DNA from: JADLEX01 sp964586775
GTDB lineage: Bacteria; Lernaellota; Lernaellaia; JACKCT01
Assembly (NCBI GenBank): GCA_964586775.1
Contig: CAZPJD010000149.1
Coordinates: forward strand, 1 to 15,219
Reading direction: 5' to 3'
Length of the DNA stretch: 15,219 nt
This document shows positions 1 to 6,609 of the stretch, piece after piece (the stretch's first letter is position 1; each line of letters opens with the position of its first letter). A program made the translations under genes and the position numbers. The notes under the pieces are model-generated. The model was given only the letters and a program-made list of their open reading frames with translations. It was not told the origin of the DNA and did not search any database.

Positions 1-2
1 GC

Positions 3-1187
3 ATGGGATGGGCTTGCCGGAGCGGCTGCTGCGCAGAGGTCGCGGAGGGGGCTTCGACCACAACAACGACAACCGCCGCCACGACGTCGACCGCCACGAC
101 GACGTCGATCGCCTCGTCGACGACCACGACGTCCGTCGGCACCACCACATCCACCACCTCGACGACGATCCCCCTCTCCATACACGCCACGAACGCCTTC
201 AACGACGCGATCGATCTGGCGATCGCCCTCGACGCGGACGGTCGGCCCATCGAAATCCTGGGCGGTTGGACGCTATTGACCGGGCGATGGGATGAGTTGG
301 TCGAGGACCCTTCCGAGCTCGCGGTGGCGCAGTCGATCCCGCTGGTGTTTTCCTCCGGACTCTCGACGCCGACGAGCGAAGTCTACACATTCGCGCTCGA
401 GGCGATTCAAGGAGTCCTGCGACGGTCCACGATCGACAGCTCCGCGAGCGTCGAGATGGAGATCAGTGGCGACATGGCAGACGCGACGGATCTTCTCGAC
501 CGCGTCCACGGCGTCACGCCTCCGGCGACATGCCCCGATGATTACCCTCCGCTGATCTTCGGTGAAGTGCTGCGCGAACGGGATTGCTGGACGGGGATTG
601 CGGGCGACCCGCTCGAATTCGATCCTGACTTGAACGCGTGGCAGATTCCGATCTGGGCATGCGTGCAGGTGGAGTTCTTCCACTCCGATCCCGACTGCGA
701 CTGGGACGTCGCCGCCCTGTACGTGTACAGAGAGCAATTCAACCGATGGGACACCGTGCCGCAGTTCGAGCCGGAGCCGGGCAACTGTTCGTGGTTCGAA
801 TCGGACGGTAACGGACTCGCGGTGGCCTTCACGGCCGGGGACAGCGAAGGCGGCCTGACGGACGAAAACCGTTTCCGTTTCGTGGCCGCGTGCGGCACGG
901 AATCGAATGAGCGCGTGGTGCGCGCCTTTCATTTCCCCACGGCACTCGATCGTATCGCCGAGGAAATGGGACGGCGCGGAAGACTCGCGGAAGAGGTCTA
1001 TTACAACGACAGCGGCGGTGCGATCAGCGGCGGGTACAGCGACAGTCTGGCCGAACTGATCGCGTACGACCATCGCCTCGACGACGAACCTGAAGTGACC
1101 TTCACGTTCGGTGCGTGCAATTCCAGCGGATACACCTTCCAGACCCGGCACCTGCACGGCACGCAGGTCTATGAATGGACGGACTGA
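3..1187 (+). CDS. Hypothetical extracellular protein with Thr/Ser-rich stalk (5' end may be truncated)
   Basis: I do not recognise the family. The reading frame is open from the window's left edge. The first ATG is at position 3, so the true start and any signal peptide may lie outside the window. Residues about 18-56 are an almost pure Thr/Ser tract typical of a flexible, surface-exposed or glycosylated linker. The rest (about 57-394) is a soluble, acidic domain with scattered Cys and many Trp, Phe and Tyr residues and no membrane segment, which fits a secreted or periplasmic folded domain. A 307-codon antisense frame covers the same stretch, but its translation is Arg/Val-rich with no recognisable domain, so I prefer the plus strand. 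The next gene downstream, gspL, is 294 bases away and probably unrelated. A lipoprotein is possible, since Cys residues precede the stalk, but no clear lipobox is visible. Confidence 0.6.
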   Translation: MGWACRSGCCAEVAEGASTTTTTTAATTSTATTTSIASSTTTTSVGTTTSTTSTTIPLSIHATNAFNDAIDLAIALDADGRPIEILGGWTLLTGRWDELVEDPSELAVAQSIPLVFSSGLSTPTSEVYTFALEAIQGVLRRSTIDSSASVEMEISGDMADATDLLDRVHGVTPPATCPDDYPPLIFGEVLRERDCWTGIAGDPLEFDPDLNAWQIPIWACVQVEFFHSDPDCDWDVAALYVYREQFNRWDTVPQFEPEPGNCSWFESDGNGLAVAFTAGDSEGGLTDENRFRFVAACGTESNERVVRAFHFPTALDRIAEEMGRRGRLAEEVYYNDSGGAISGGYSDSLAELIAYDHRLDDEPEVTFTFGACNSSGYTFQTRHLHGTQVYEWTD

Positions 1188-1481
1188 GAATCGCACCCCT
1201 CGCGCCTTGCCCCTGCACGGCCCATCTGTTAAAGGAAGGTGCGAACGGGCCTACCCGCTCGCGGGGATCGGCGTTCGCGCTCCGGCGGCGCTCTTTGCGG
1301 TCCCGGGCGTGCTTAGCGGGAATATGAACGAAAAAACCGGGCTTACGCGCCCTTGGCGCGACGGCACGAGGTTTGCTTGAACACGGCTCAGACTTCATCC
1401 CTCCTTTCCGAGGCGGTTCGGTCGGTCCCCGAAAACCGACAGGACGCCTCCTTTTTTTATTAGCCGAGGGACCTGGCCGTC
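1188..1481. other. Intergenic region upstream of gspL
   Basis: I see no credible gene here. There is a nested inverted repeat: gcgaacg (1241-1247) pairs with cgttcgc (1272-1278) around an inner cccg/cggg hairpin (1254-1265). A terminator-like structure follows at 1410-1458 and is listed separately. I looked for a sigma70 promoter for gspL and found none with both boxes in reasonable form. I also considered a structured leader RNA but recognised no known riboswitch consensus. Confidence 0.5.
1410..1458 (+). terminator. Hairpin plus T7 tract just upstream of gspL
   Basis: The outer stem gaggcg (1410-1415) pairs with cgcctc (1445-1450). An inner stem gtcggt (1421-1426) pairs with accgac (1435-1440). 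Seven T residues follow at 1452-1458. The two stems are separated by an interior loop (gttcg against agga). This is the shape of a Rho-independent terminator on the plus strand. It ends only 23 bases before the gspL ATG. It could therefore end transcription of the gene at 3-1187, or act as an attenuator in the gspL leader. Confidence 0.5.
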
Positions 1482-3263
1482 ATGCCGACCAAAATTCTCG
1501 GACTCGACATCGGATCCGCCGGCATCAAGGCCGCGCTGGTCGAGGCGCATTTCCGCAAGTTCGAGTTGCTTCAATGCGTGACGCAGCGCGTGCCCACAGC
1601 CGACGAGGTCGCGGGGCGGCCCGTGCCCGATTCGGTGGCGAAGTTCCGCGCCAAGCGCACGGCCCCGACGCCGCCCGCCGCCGTCGAGGGCGTCGAGCCG
1701 GCGCCGCCCATTGAAGAACCGATCCCGCCCATTGTTTGGGCGATCATCGACCTGCTGCGTCGCCCGGGTCTCGCGCATGACGAGATCGTGGTCGCGGTCG
1801 CCGGCGGATTCGTCGCGACGCGCATTCTGAAGCTGCCATTCTCGGGCCGCTCGAAGATCAATCAGGTTCTGCCCATGACGATCGAGGACAAGGTCCCCTT
1901 CGACATGGATGAGATGGTGCTCAGCTACGAGATTCTGCACACGGCCAAAGACGGCGCGTCCGTGCTAGCCGCCATGGCGAAGCGCGACGACGTGGCCCGC
2001 CTGCTCGAATGGCTGGAGATGGCCGGCGTCGAGCCCAAGGCGCTGACGATGACCGGGTCGGCGCTCTCGGTGACGGCGGCGCACGCGCTGGCCGGCATCG
2101 CGGGTGCGTCGGCGGTGGTGGACATCGGCGAGCAGAGCACCGACGCGGTGATCCTCAACGACGGGCGCATCGCGCTGGTGCGTTCGATCCCCGAGGGCGG
2201 CGAGGAGATCACGGCGAATCTCGCCCGTGCGCTGGGCATCGAATCCGCGGCGGCCGAACGGCTCAAGGTCGAGGCCGGGCGCATCCTCGGAAGCGACGAC
2301 GAGTCGTCCGACGCGCGGGTGGTGAAGCTCTCGCACGCGCTGGTCGATGCGCACCAGCTTCTTCTGGGACGTCTGCGCCAGACAATTCGCTCCAGCGAGA
2401 TGGCGGGGCAGTTCAAGATCCAGACGCTCTACCTGACCGGCGGCGCGAGCCGATTGCCGGGATTCGCCGACCACCTGTCGCGCGAGCTCGGCGTGCCGGT
2501 CGAGCCGTTCCCGAGCCTGTCGCCCAAGATCCCGAGCCTCGTCGAGGCCGACGACGAAAAGAACCGCGCCTTTGGTGTCGCCATCGGCGCGGCGGTGTGG
2601 ACCGCACCGTCGAATCGGGCCCGCGCGGTGAATTTCCGGCAGGGCACGTTCGCGTATCACAAGGTCGCGCAGGCGGTGCAGGGCAGCCTCAGGGGCGCGG
2701 CGGTGATGGCGGGTATCGTCATCGCGCTGTTTGTCGTGCTCGTGCTGCAATCGCGTTCGGTGCAGGCCAAGCGCATCGACGCGCTGGACCAGCAGGCGCG
2801 CAAGATCTATCTCGACACGTTCACGCAGCAGCCGCCGCCGGGCAGTATCGTGCAGGCGTTCCGCACGCAGGCCGATCAGGTGATCCAGAAATACAAGGTC
2901 ATCGGCCTGCTCGGCGAGGGCAATCTGCGCGCGCTCGATGTGATGCGCGCGATGTCCGAGGCGCTGCCGAAAGAGGTCGAGATCGAGGTGGTGAAGCTCG
3001 ACCTCAAGCCCGAGTTCGTGAAGATCGAGGCCGTCACCGACAAGTTCGAGACGGTCAACAAGATCGAGACGGAGCTCGGCAAGAAGTCGGACGTGTTCAA
3101 GTCCGTGAACCGCGACGAGGCCAAGAAGACGGCCGGCGACAAGATCAAATTCAAGCTGACGATGCAGCTCGTGCAAAAGGCCAAGTCCGCGTCGGGCGTG
3201 ACCACGCTCTTCGGCGGCGGCCAGCCGGCCTCGACGCCCGTGATTCCGGGGTCCGAGCCATGA
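1482..3263 (+). CDS. gspL: Type II secretion system protein GspL (PilM-like actin fold, TM helix, PilN-like periplasmic part)
   Basis: GspL is a bitopic inner-membrane protein. In type II secretion it links the GspE ATPase to the pseudopilus-assembly platform and pairs with GspM. The cytoplasmic part has an actin-like ATPase fold: the first phosphate motif is around residues 5-21 (LGLDIGSAGIK), the second around 212-225 (VVDIGEQSTDAVIL), and the adenosine motif around 318-327 (LTGGASRLPG). One membrane helix lies at about 403-423. It is followed by a coiled segment and a ferredoxin-like region (about 495-565), the arrangement of GspL or of a PilM-PilN fusion. At 593 residues it is longer than typical GspL (about 400), partly from a Pro-rich insertion at 57-83. 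A weak GAGGG site precedes the ATG by 11 bases. gspM follows after 19 bases with its own ribosome site. The alternative is a type IV pilus PilM/PilN fusion, but the GspM-like neighbour favours type II secretion. Confidence 0.8.
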   Translation: MPTKILGLDIGSAGIKAALVEAHFRKFELLQCVTQRVPTADEVAGRPVPDSVAKFRAKRTAPTPPAAVEGVEPAPPIEEPIPPIVWAIIDLLRRPGLAHDEIVVAVAGGFVATRILKLPFSGRSKINQVLPMTIEDKVPFDMDEMVLSYEILHTAKDGASVLAAMAKRDDVARLLEWLEMAGVEPKALTMTGSALSVTAAHALAGIAGASAVVDIGEQSTDAVILNDGRIALVRSIPEGGEEITANLARALGIESAAAERLKVEAGRILGSDDESSDARVVKLSHALVDAHQLLLGRLRQTIRSSEMAGQFKIQTLYLTGGASRLPGFADHLSRELGVPVEPFPSLSPKIPSLVEADDEKNRAFGVAIGAAVWTAPSNRARAVNFRQGTFAYHKVAQAVQGSLRGAAVMAGIVIALFVVLVLQSRSVQAKRIDALDQQARKIYLDTFTQQPPPGSIVQAFRTQADQVIQKYKVIGLLGEGNLRALDVMRAMSEALPKEVEIEVVKLDLKPEFVKIEAVTDKFETVNKIETELGKKSDVFKSVNRDEAKKTAGDKIKFKLTMQLVQKAKSASGVTTLFGGGQPASTPVIPGSEP

Positions 3264-3282
3264 CCGTGACGGAAGGCACGCG

Positions 3283-3867
3283 ATGACGCTGACCGATCGC
3301 GATAAAAAAATGCTCCTCATCCTCGGCGCGTTCTTCGGCGTCGTGCTCGTCTATCTGCTCGCCGATTGGGCGATGGGCGGAGGCGTGGGCGGTTCGGTCT
3401 CGACCAAGGAACAGGAGCTGCGCGACATCATCCAAGTCTATCGCACGTTCCAGAAGACGCAGGCCGACTTCCAGACCGCCGAGCGCGAGATTCAGAAGGC
3501 GGGCGATTTCGAGCTGCTGACCGAGCTCGAAAACCTCGCGCTCAAGGCGAACGTGAAAGACAACATCGAGTCGATGGACAAAAAGAGCCAGGCGAAAAAT
3601 CCGTATTACGAGGAAGAAGCGGTCGAGGTGAAGCTGCAGAAGATCAACATCATTCAGCTCATCACCTTCCTCTACGAACTCGAATACGCGAATAAGGTCC
3701 TGCGGGTACGCGAGATGCACCTCGAAACGCGCTTCGACAGCAAGGATTTGTTCAACGCCCGCGTGCTGGTGAGCACCTATCGCAAGATGAAGGGTGCCCC
3801 CGACGCCAAGCCCGTCGCGGGCAACGCGACGACGGGCAAACCCCCCGCGCCCGCTGACGAAGAGTAG
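3283..3867 (+). CDS. gspM: Type II secretion system protein GspM
   Basis: A bitopic inner-membrane protein of 194 residues that partners GspL in the type II secretion platform. It has a short cytoplasmic N-terminus (TDRDKKM), one membrane helix at about 9-29, a helical coiled segment (about 40-90) and a C-terminal alpha/beta region (about 95-170) matching the ferredoxin-like fold of GspM/PilO proteins. It ends in an Ala/Pro/Asp-rich tail. Length and topology are normal for GspM. The start is set by GGAAGG at 3271-3276, six bases before the ATG. It is cotranscribed with gspL. No gspN or other gsp gene follows; the next gene is an unrelated hydrolase with its own promoter, so this pair ends the unit. 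PilO of a type IV pilus is the main alternative. Confidence 0.72.
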   Translation: MTLTDRDKKMLLILGAFFGVVLVYLLADWAMGGGVGGSVSTKEQELRDIIQVYRTFQKTQADFQTAEREIQKAGDFELLTELENLALKANVKDNIESMDKKSQAKNPYYEEEAVEVKLQKINIIQLITFLYELEYANKVLRVREMHLETRFDSKDLFNARVLVSTYRKMKGAPDAKPVAGNATTGKPPAPADEE

Positions 3868-3933
3868 TTCGCGACGGCGCGCCGCCCGGCGCGATAACAA
3901 GCCGTTTTCATGGACATTTTTGTCGGGTTTTCG

Positions 3934-3962
3934 TTGACACTGTCGGTTCGCGCGTCTATGGT
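3934..3962 (+). promoter_or_regulatory. Sigma70-type promoter for the alpha/beta hydrolase
   Basis: A perfect -35 box TTGACA (3934-3939) is followed, after 17 bases, by TATGGT (3957-3962), a reasonable -10 box with the key T, A and final T. Transcription would start near 3969 and leave a leader of about 80 bases before the ATG at 4050. Confidence 0.7.
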
Positions 3963-4049
3963 GCGCCGGTCTGGGCCCGTGCGTCGCGACGGGTTTGCGG
4001 CGGCGATTTTTCGGGCTACGTGGGGGCACGCGGGGGCTGGGGGATCTTC

Positions 4050-4940
4050 ATGAAGCGCGTGAAGCAGGCGTACGTCAATTCGTTTGACGGCACCGAGATC
4101 TGGTACGAGAGCGTCGGCGAGGGGCTGCCGGTCATCCTGCTCGACGGCATCGGCTGCTTCGGCTACGCGTGGAAATACCTGACGACGCACTTCGCATCGA
4201 CCAACCGCTTCATCCACCTGCACTATCGAGGCCACGGCAAGAGCCGCATCCCCGCCGACGAAAACAATCTCTCGATCCAGGACACGTGCCGCGACATCGC
4301 GGCGGTGCTCGACGACGACGGCGTCGATGGCGGCATCCTCGTCGGCCACTCGATGGGCGTGCAGGTGATCCTCGAATTCGCGCGCATGTATCCCGAGCGT
4401 ACCAAGGGCCTTGTGCCGGTGTGCGGCAGCTACGGCTACCCGCTGCGCACTTTCCACGACAATCGCCTGCTCGACATGGTGTTTCCGTTCATCTACACGC
4501 CCGCCGTGCTCGCGCCGTGGCTGTTTTCGCCGATCTGGAAGGTGCTGCTTCCCACGCGCTTCTCGTGGGAGGTCGCGATCCGAGGCGAGGTGAACGGGCA
4601 TTTGCTCAAATACGAGGACATGATGTCGTACTTCCACGACCTGTCCACGGTGCCGATCAAGATCTTCGCCAAGATGCTCGACCACGCGTCGCGCCACACC
4701 GCCGAGGACATGCTCGGCGATATCCGCGTGCCCACGCTCATCATCGGCGGCGAACACGACACCTTCACGCCGGGCTGGCTCTCCGAAAAGATGCACGAGC
4801 GCATCGCGGGCTCCGAACTCTTCGTCATCCCGCGGTGCACGCACACCGCGCCGATCGAGGCCCCCGACCTCATCAACCTGCGTATGGAAAAATGGCTGCG
4901 CCGCCATTTCGGCCAGTTGCCGCCCGACGAGACGAACTGA
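4050..4940 (+). CDS. Alpha/beta-fold hydrolase
   Basis: A soluble cytoplasmic hydrolase of 296 residues; the substrate cannot be told from the sequence. The catalytic triad is complete. The nucleophile elbow is GHSMG with Ser101. The acid is Asp237 in GGEHD. The base is His265 in CTHTAPIE. LDGIG near residues 31-35 is in the position of the oxyanion-hole loop, and RGHG at 60-63 is the usual family landmark after strand 4. The cap domain (about 130-205) is hydrophobic and contains FPFIYTP, which suggests a lipophilic ester or similar substrate. I chose the ATG at 4050, preceded by a G-rich site at 4038-4043, over an in-frame GTG at 4020 that adds a non-conserved Gly-rich leader. It has its own promoter, so it is separate from gspLM. 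Its stop codon abuts an inverted-repeat element. Confidence 0.88.
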   Translation: MKRVKQAYVNSFDGTEIWYESVGEGLPVILLDGIGCFGYAWKYLTTHFASTNRFIHLHYRGHGKSRIPADENNLSIQDTCRDIAAVLDDDGVDGGILVGHSMGVQVILEFARMYPERTKGLVPVCGSYGYPLRTFHDNRLLDMVFPFIYTPAVLAPWLFSPIWKVLLPTRFSWEVAIRGEVNGHLLKYEDMMSYFHDLSTVPIKIFAKMLDHASRHTAEDMLGDIRVPTLIIGGEHDTFTPGWLSEKMHERIAGSELFVIPRCTHTAPIEAPDLINLRMEKWLRRHFGQLPPDETN

Positions 4941-5028
4941 CAGGGTGTTGAAAAAGGTCATCCCGGCCTTTTTCAACCCGGAAATCGAAAAGCGCGGTTT
5001 TCGATTTGCTCCGTTTTTCAACAGCCTG
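4941..5028. mobile_element. 88-bp MITE-like inverted-repeat element
   Basis: The 15-base ends, cagggtgttgaaaaa (4941-4955) and tttttcaacagcctg (5014-5028), are inverted repeats with one mismatch. Inside are two perfect hairpins: gttgaaaaagg/cctttttcaac (4947-4957 with 4967-4977, 9-base loop) and aaatcgaaaa/ttttcgattt (4982-4991 with 4998-5007, 6-base loop). CTGA directly flanks both sides (4937-4940 and 5029-5032), consistent with a 4-bp target duplication. The left copy contains the hydrolase stop codon. There is no coding capacity, so any movement would need a transposase supplied elsewhere. The first hairpin, with its T-rich arm, may also terminate hydrolase transcription. A purely structural bidirectional terminator is the alternative reading. 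Confidence 0.7.
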
Positions 5029-5066
5029 CTGAACTCAGCGCGCCCGCCAAATCGACGCACTCGGCC

Positions 5067-5105
5067 GGTTGCGTCTTGCAACCACTTTCGCCGATAATGG
5101 TTGCA
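5067..5105 (+). promoter_or_regulatory. vapBC promoter with overlapping operator repeats
   Basis: TTGCGT (5069-5074), an 18-base spacer and GATAAT (5093-5098) form a likely sigma70 promoter. The hexamer GGTTGC occurs three times: 5067-5072 (+), 5078-5083 (-) and 5099-5104 (+). The first two copies make a 6-bp inverted repeat over the -35 box. The second and third make a 7-bp inverted repeat (tgcaacc/ggttgca) that brackets the -10 box. This is the layout expected for autorepression by a ribbon-helix-helix antitoxin. Confidence 0.6.
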
Positions 5106-5120
5106 GACGGAGGTCGCACC

Positions 5121-5369
5121 ATGGCGACGATTCATGCGCGAAATGTCCCGGACCATCTTTACGAGTGGCTGAAGAAGTCCGCTGCGGCCAATGGCGACTC
5201 GTTGACGAGCCAAGTCGTTCGCGTCCTTCAGGAGTCCTTCGAGCAGGCCGGCAAACGCGAACGATTCCGCAAGGCGCTCGCACGGATTCAGGATGAAATT
5301 CCTGACAAGGCGCGAAGGAATGGCATGCCGGACTCCCTTGAGCTACTTCGCGAGGATCGCGCCCGGTGA
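5121..5369 (+). CDS. vapB: FitA/VapB-type ribbon-helix-helix antitoxin
   Basis: An 82-residue antitoxin that would bind and neutralise the adjacent PIN-domain RNase and repress its own operon. The N-terminal 45 residues match the FitA-like ribbon-helix-helix: the strand is MATIHARNVP, followed by helices containing LYEWLKKSAAANG and LTSQVVRVLQESF. The acidic/basic C-terminal tail is where antitoxins of this type wrap the toxin. The start at 5121 is fixed by GGAGG at 5109-5113, seven bases upstream. A longer in-frame TTG start at 5076 would lie inside the promoter and is rejected. The gene ends in GGTGA, overlapping the toxin's GTG start by four bases, so translation is coupled. Confidence 0.87.
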   Translation: MATIHARNVPDHLYEWLKKSAAANGDSLTSQVVRVLQESFEQAGKRERFRKALARIQDEIPDKARRNGMPDSLELLREDRAR

Positions 5370-5824
5370 CGCACACGGAGTGGATCGTCGACGCCAGCGT
5401 CGCGGTCAAACGATTCCTCATTCACGAAGAGTTTTCCGAATACGCCGTCGAATTTTTCGAAGCCTACGAACGCGGCGAGTTGATCGCGCTCGCCGTGCCC
5501 GAACACTTCCACGTCGAATGCGCAAACGTTTTCTGGAAGTCCGTCGTGCGCATGGACCTTCCTAAGGCCGGCGCGCTCCGCCATCTCGACATTCTCGCCG
5601 AACTCGAATTCGAGGTCGTTCGCTCCCGGAGCGTGCGTCGCGACGCCATGGAGATCGCCTGGACCTGCGGTATCAGCGTTTACGACGCGCTGTATCTCGC
5701 GCTGGCCAAATCGTTGAAACGCCCTTTGCTGACCGCCGATGCCAAACTTGTGCGCGCCGCGAGGGAGCGACTTCGTTTCGACGGAATCGTCCCGCTCGCC
5801 GATTGGGCGTCCGCGGCCCGCTGA
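5366..5824 (+). CDS. vapC: VapC-type PIN-domain ribonuclease toxin
   Basis: A 152-residue PIN-domain endoribonuclease, the toxin of the pair; family members cut tRNA or rRNA in a Mg2+-dependent reaction. The acidic metal-binding residues are all in place: Asp9 (VDASVAV), Glu51 (ECANVFW), Asp107 (SVYDALYLALA) and Asp125 (LLTADAKL). The toxin therefore looks catalytically intact. It starts with GTG at 5366, overlapping the antitoxin stop by four bases, and has normal length. It ends 12 bases from the convergent lipoprotein gene. The pair lies directly downstream of an inverted-repeat element, which fits an acquired module. Confidence 0.92.
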   Translation: MTHTEWIVDASVAVKRFLIHEEFSEYAVEFFEAYERGELIALAVPEHFHVECANVFWKSVVRMDLPKAGALRHLDILAELEFEVVRSRSVRRDAMEIAWTCGISVYDALYLALAKSLKRPLLTADAKLVRAARERLRFDGIVPLADWASAAR

Positions 5825-5836
5825 CTCGCGCGCGCC

Positions 5837-6358
5837 CTACAACGCCCCGCAGCCGCCGTAACAGCCGTCCCACGCGTCGAGATAGCAGGTCTGCGTGCAC
5901 GGGTGATTGCTCGGGCCGCAGCCGACCACGCAGTCCTCGAGATCCGACATGCACGTTTGCCAGCACGCGAAGCTCACCTGGCATTCGTCGAAGCACGGCA
6001 CGGCCGTCGCCGCGCATCCCTCGACGCACGCCGCGTCGCCCGCGCAGCCGTCCTCGCACGCGAAGTACGCGCCGAAGCACCCGCCCGCGCCGCCCGTGCA
6101 GGTGGCGAGCGCGGTTTCGCAGGCGATGATCTCCGACGTGTTCGTCGCGACGCCGTAGCAGTCGATCAGCGCGTCCACACACTCCTGCTCCGCGGCGCAG
6201 GTGGGCGGGGGCGCGTCGTCATCGTCCTCGTCATCGTCATCGCCGCCCGCGTCATCGTCCGCCGCGTCGTCGTCATCATCGTCCCCGCCCCCGCAGGCCA
6301 CGGCGATGGCGAACGCACCCAGCAACGCAATGATCGTCAGAGTCCATAAGGCGCGCAT
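5837..6358 (-). CDS. Cys-rich lipoprotein with poly-Asp tether and seven CX3C pairs
   Basis: I do not recognise a named family. The 173-residue precursor has a lipoprotein signal peptide (about 1-21) with Cys22 in AVAC followed by GGG, so it should be lipid-anchored outside the cytoplasm. Residues 26-49 are nearly all Asp, an acidic tether. The rest (54-173) contains 20 cysteines. From residue 101 they form seven regular CX3C pairs (101/105, 111/115, 122/126, 132/136, 143/147, 154/158, 166/170) separated by 5-7 residues. That is about 11 residues per repeat, which could stack Cys on one helix face. Disulfide-braced helices or metal binding are both possible. Two adjacent ATGs exist at 6361 and 6358; the GGAGG site at 6364-6368 favours 6358. 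The frame overlaps the end of the upstream 73-residue gene (ATGATG), so the two are translationally coupled. Confidence 0.8.
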   Translation of the reverse strand: MRALWTLTIIALLGAFAIAVACGGGDDDDDDAADDDAGGDDDDEDDDDAPPPTCAAEQECVDALIDCYGVATNTSEIIACETALATCTGGAGGCFGAYFACEDGCAGDAACVEGCAATAVPCFDECQVSFACWQTCMSDLEDCVVGCGPSNHPCTQTCYLDAWDGCYGGCGAL

Positions 6359-6579
6359 CATTCCCTCCGAAACCGCTCGGCCGCCTGGATCGTCTCGCCG
6401 GAGCCGCGGCGGTAGAAGATCAGGAACGCCATGCTCGGCCGTTTCGACGCCTCGCGCATGGCGAAGTGCATCGTGTCGAAGTCGAAGCCCTCGCCCGCCA
6501 TTTCGTTGATGATCTGCGTGAGCGATTCCTCGGTCACGTCCATCGTCTCGCGCACGCGGCAGTATGGGTTCTCGCTCAT
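6358..6579 (-). CDS. Small DUF4177-like cytoplasmic protein
   Basis: A 73-residue protein with no signal peptide or membrane segment. The pattern of a central helix (LTQIINEMAGEGFDFD) followed by a hydrophobic strand (MAFLIFYRR) resembles the DUF4177 fold, small proteins of unknown role. This assignment rests on pattern only. A GGAGAA site lies about six bases upstream of the ATG. It sits 30 bases downstream of the DUF92 gene, and its stop overlaps the start of the lipoprotein gene. It is therefore the third gene of a four-gene minus-strand operon. Confidence 0.72.
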   Translation of the reverse strand: MSENPYCRVRETMDVTEESLTQIINEMAGEGFDFDTMHFAMREASKRPSMAFLIFYRRGSGETIQAAERFRRE

Positions 6580-6609
6580 GACACTTCTCCGGACCGGCGT
6601 GCCATCATC

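Noticed and set aside
273..1196. 307-codon antisense open frame opposite the Thr-stalk protein
   Set aside because: Its translation is Arg/Val-rich with no domain, and the plus-strand frame has a plausible stalk plus globular domain. Long antisense frames are expected in GC-rich DNA.
1241..1400. Possible riboswitch or structured RNA upstream of gspL
   Set aside because: Several short stems are present, but none matches a riboswitch consensus I recognise, including c-di-GMP types.
1965..3320. 451-codon minus-strand and 425-codon plus-strand frames overlapping gspL
   Set aside because: Both are Arg/His or Arg/Gly-rich shadows of gspL, which has clear actin-like motifs and a membrane helix.
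3878..3893. cgcgccg/cggcgcg inverted repeat after gspM as a terminator
   Set aside because: The loop would be two bases and no T tract follows; it is equally explained by GC-rich composition.
5076..5120. Upstream TTG start extending the antitoxin by 15 residues
   Set aside because: It lies inside the predicted promoter and operator, and the ATG at 5121 has an ideal GGAGG site.
3777..5213. 478-codon minus-strand frame
   Set aside because: It is antisense to the hydrolase with its intact triad, and runs through the inverted-repeat element and the vapBC promoter.
6211..6290. GAC/GAT codon repeats as a CRISPR-like or tandem-repeat array
   Set aside because: They simply encode the poly-Asp tether of the lipoprotein; there are no spacers and no fixed repeat unit.
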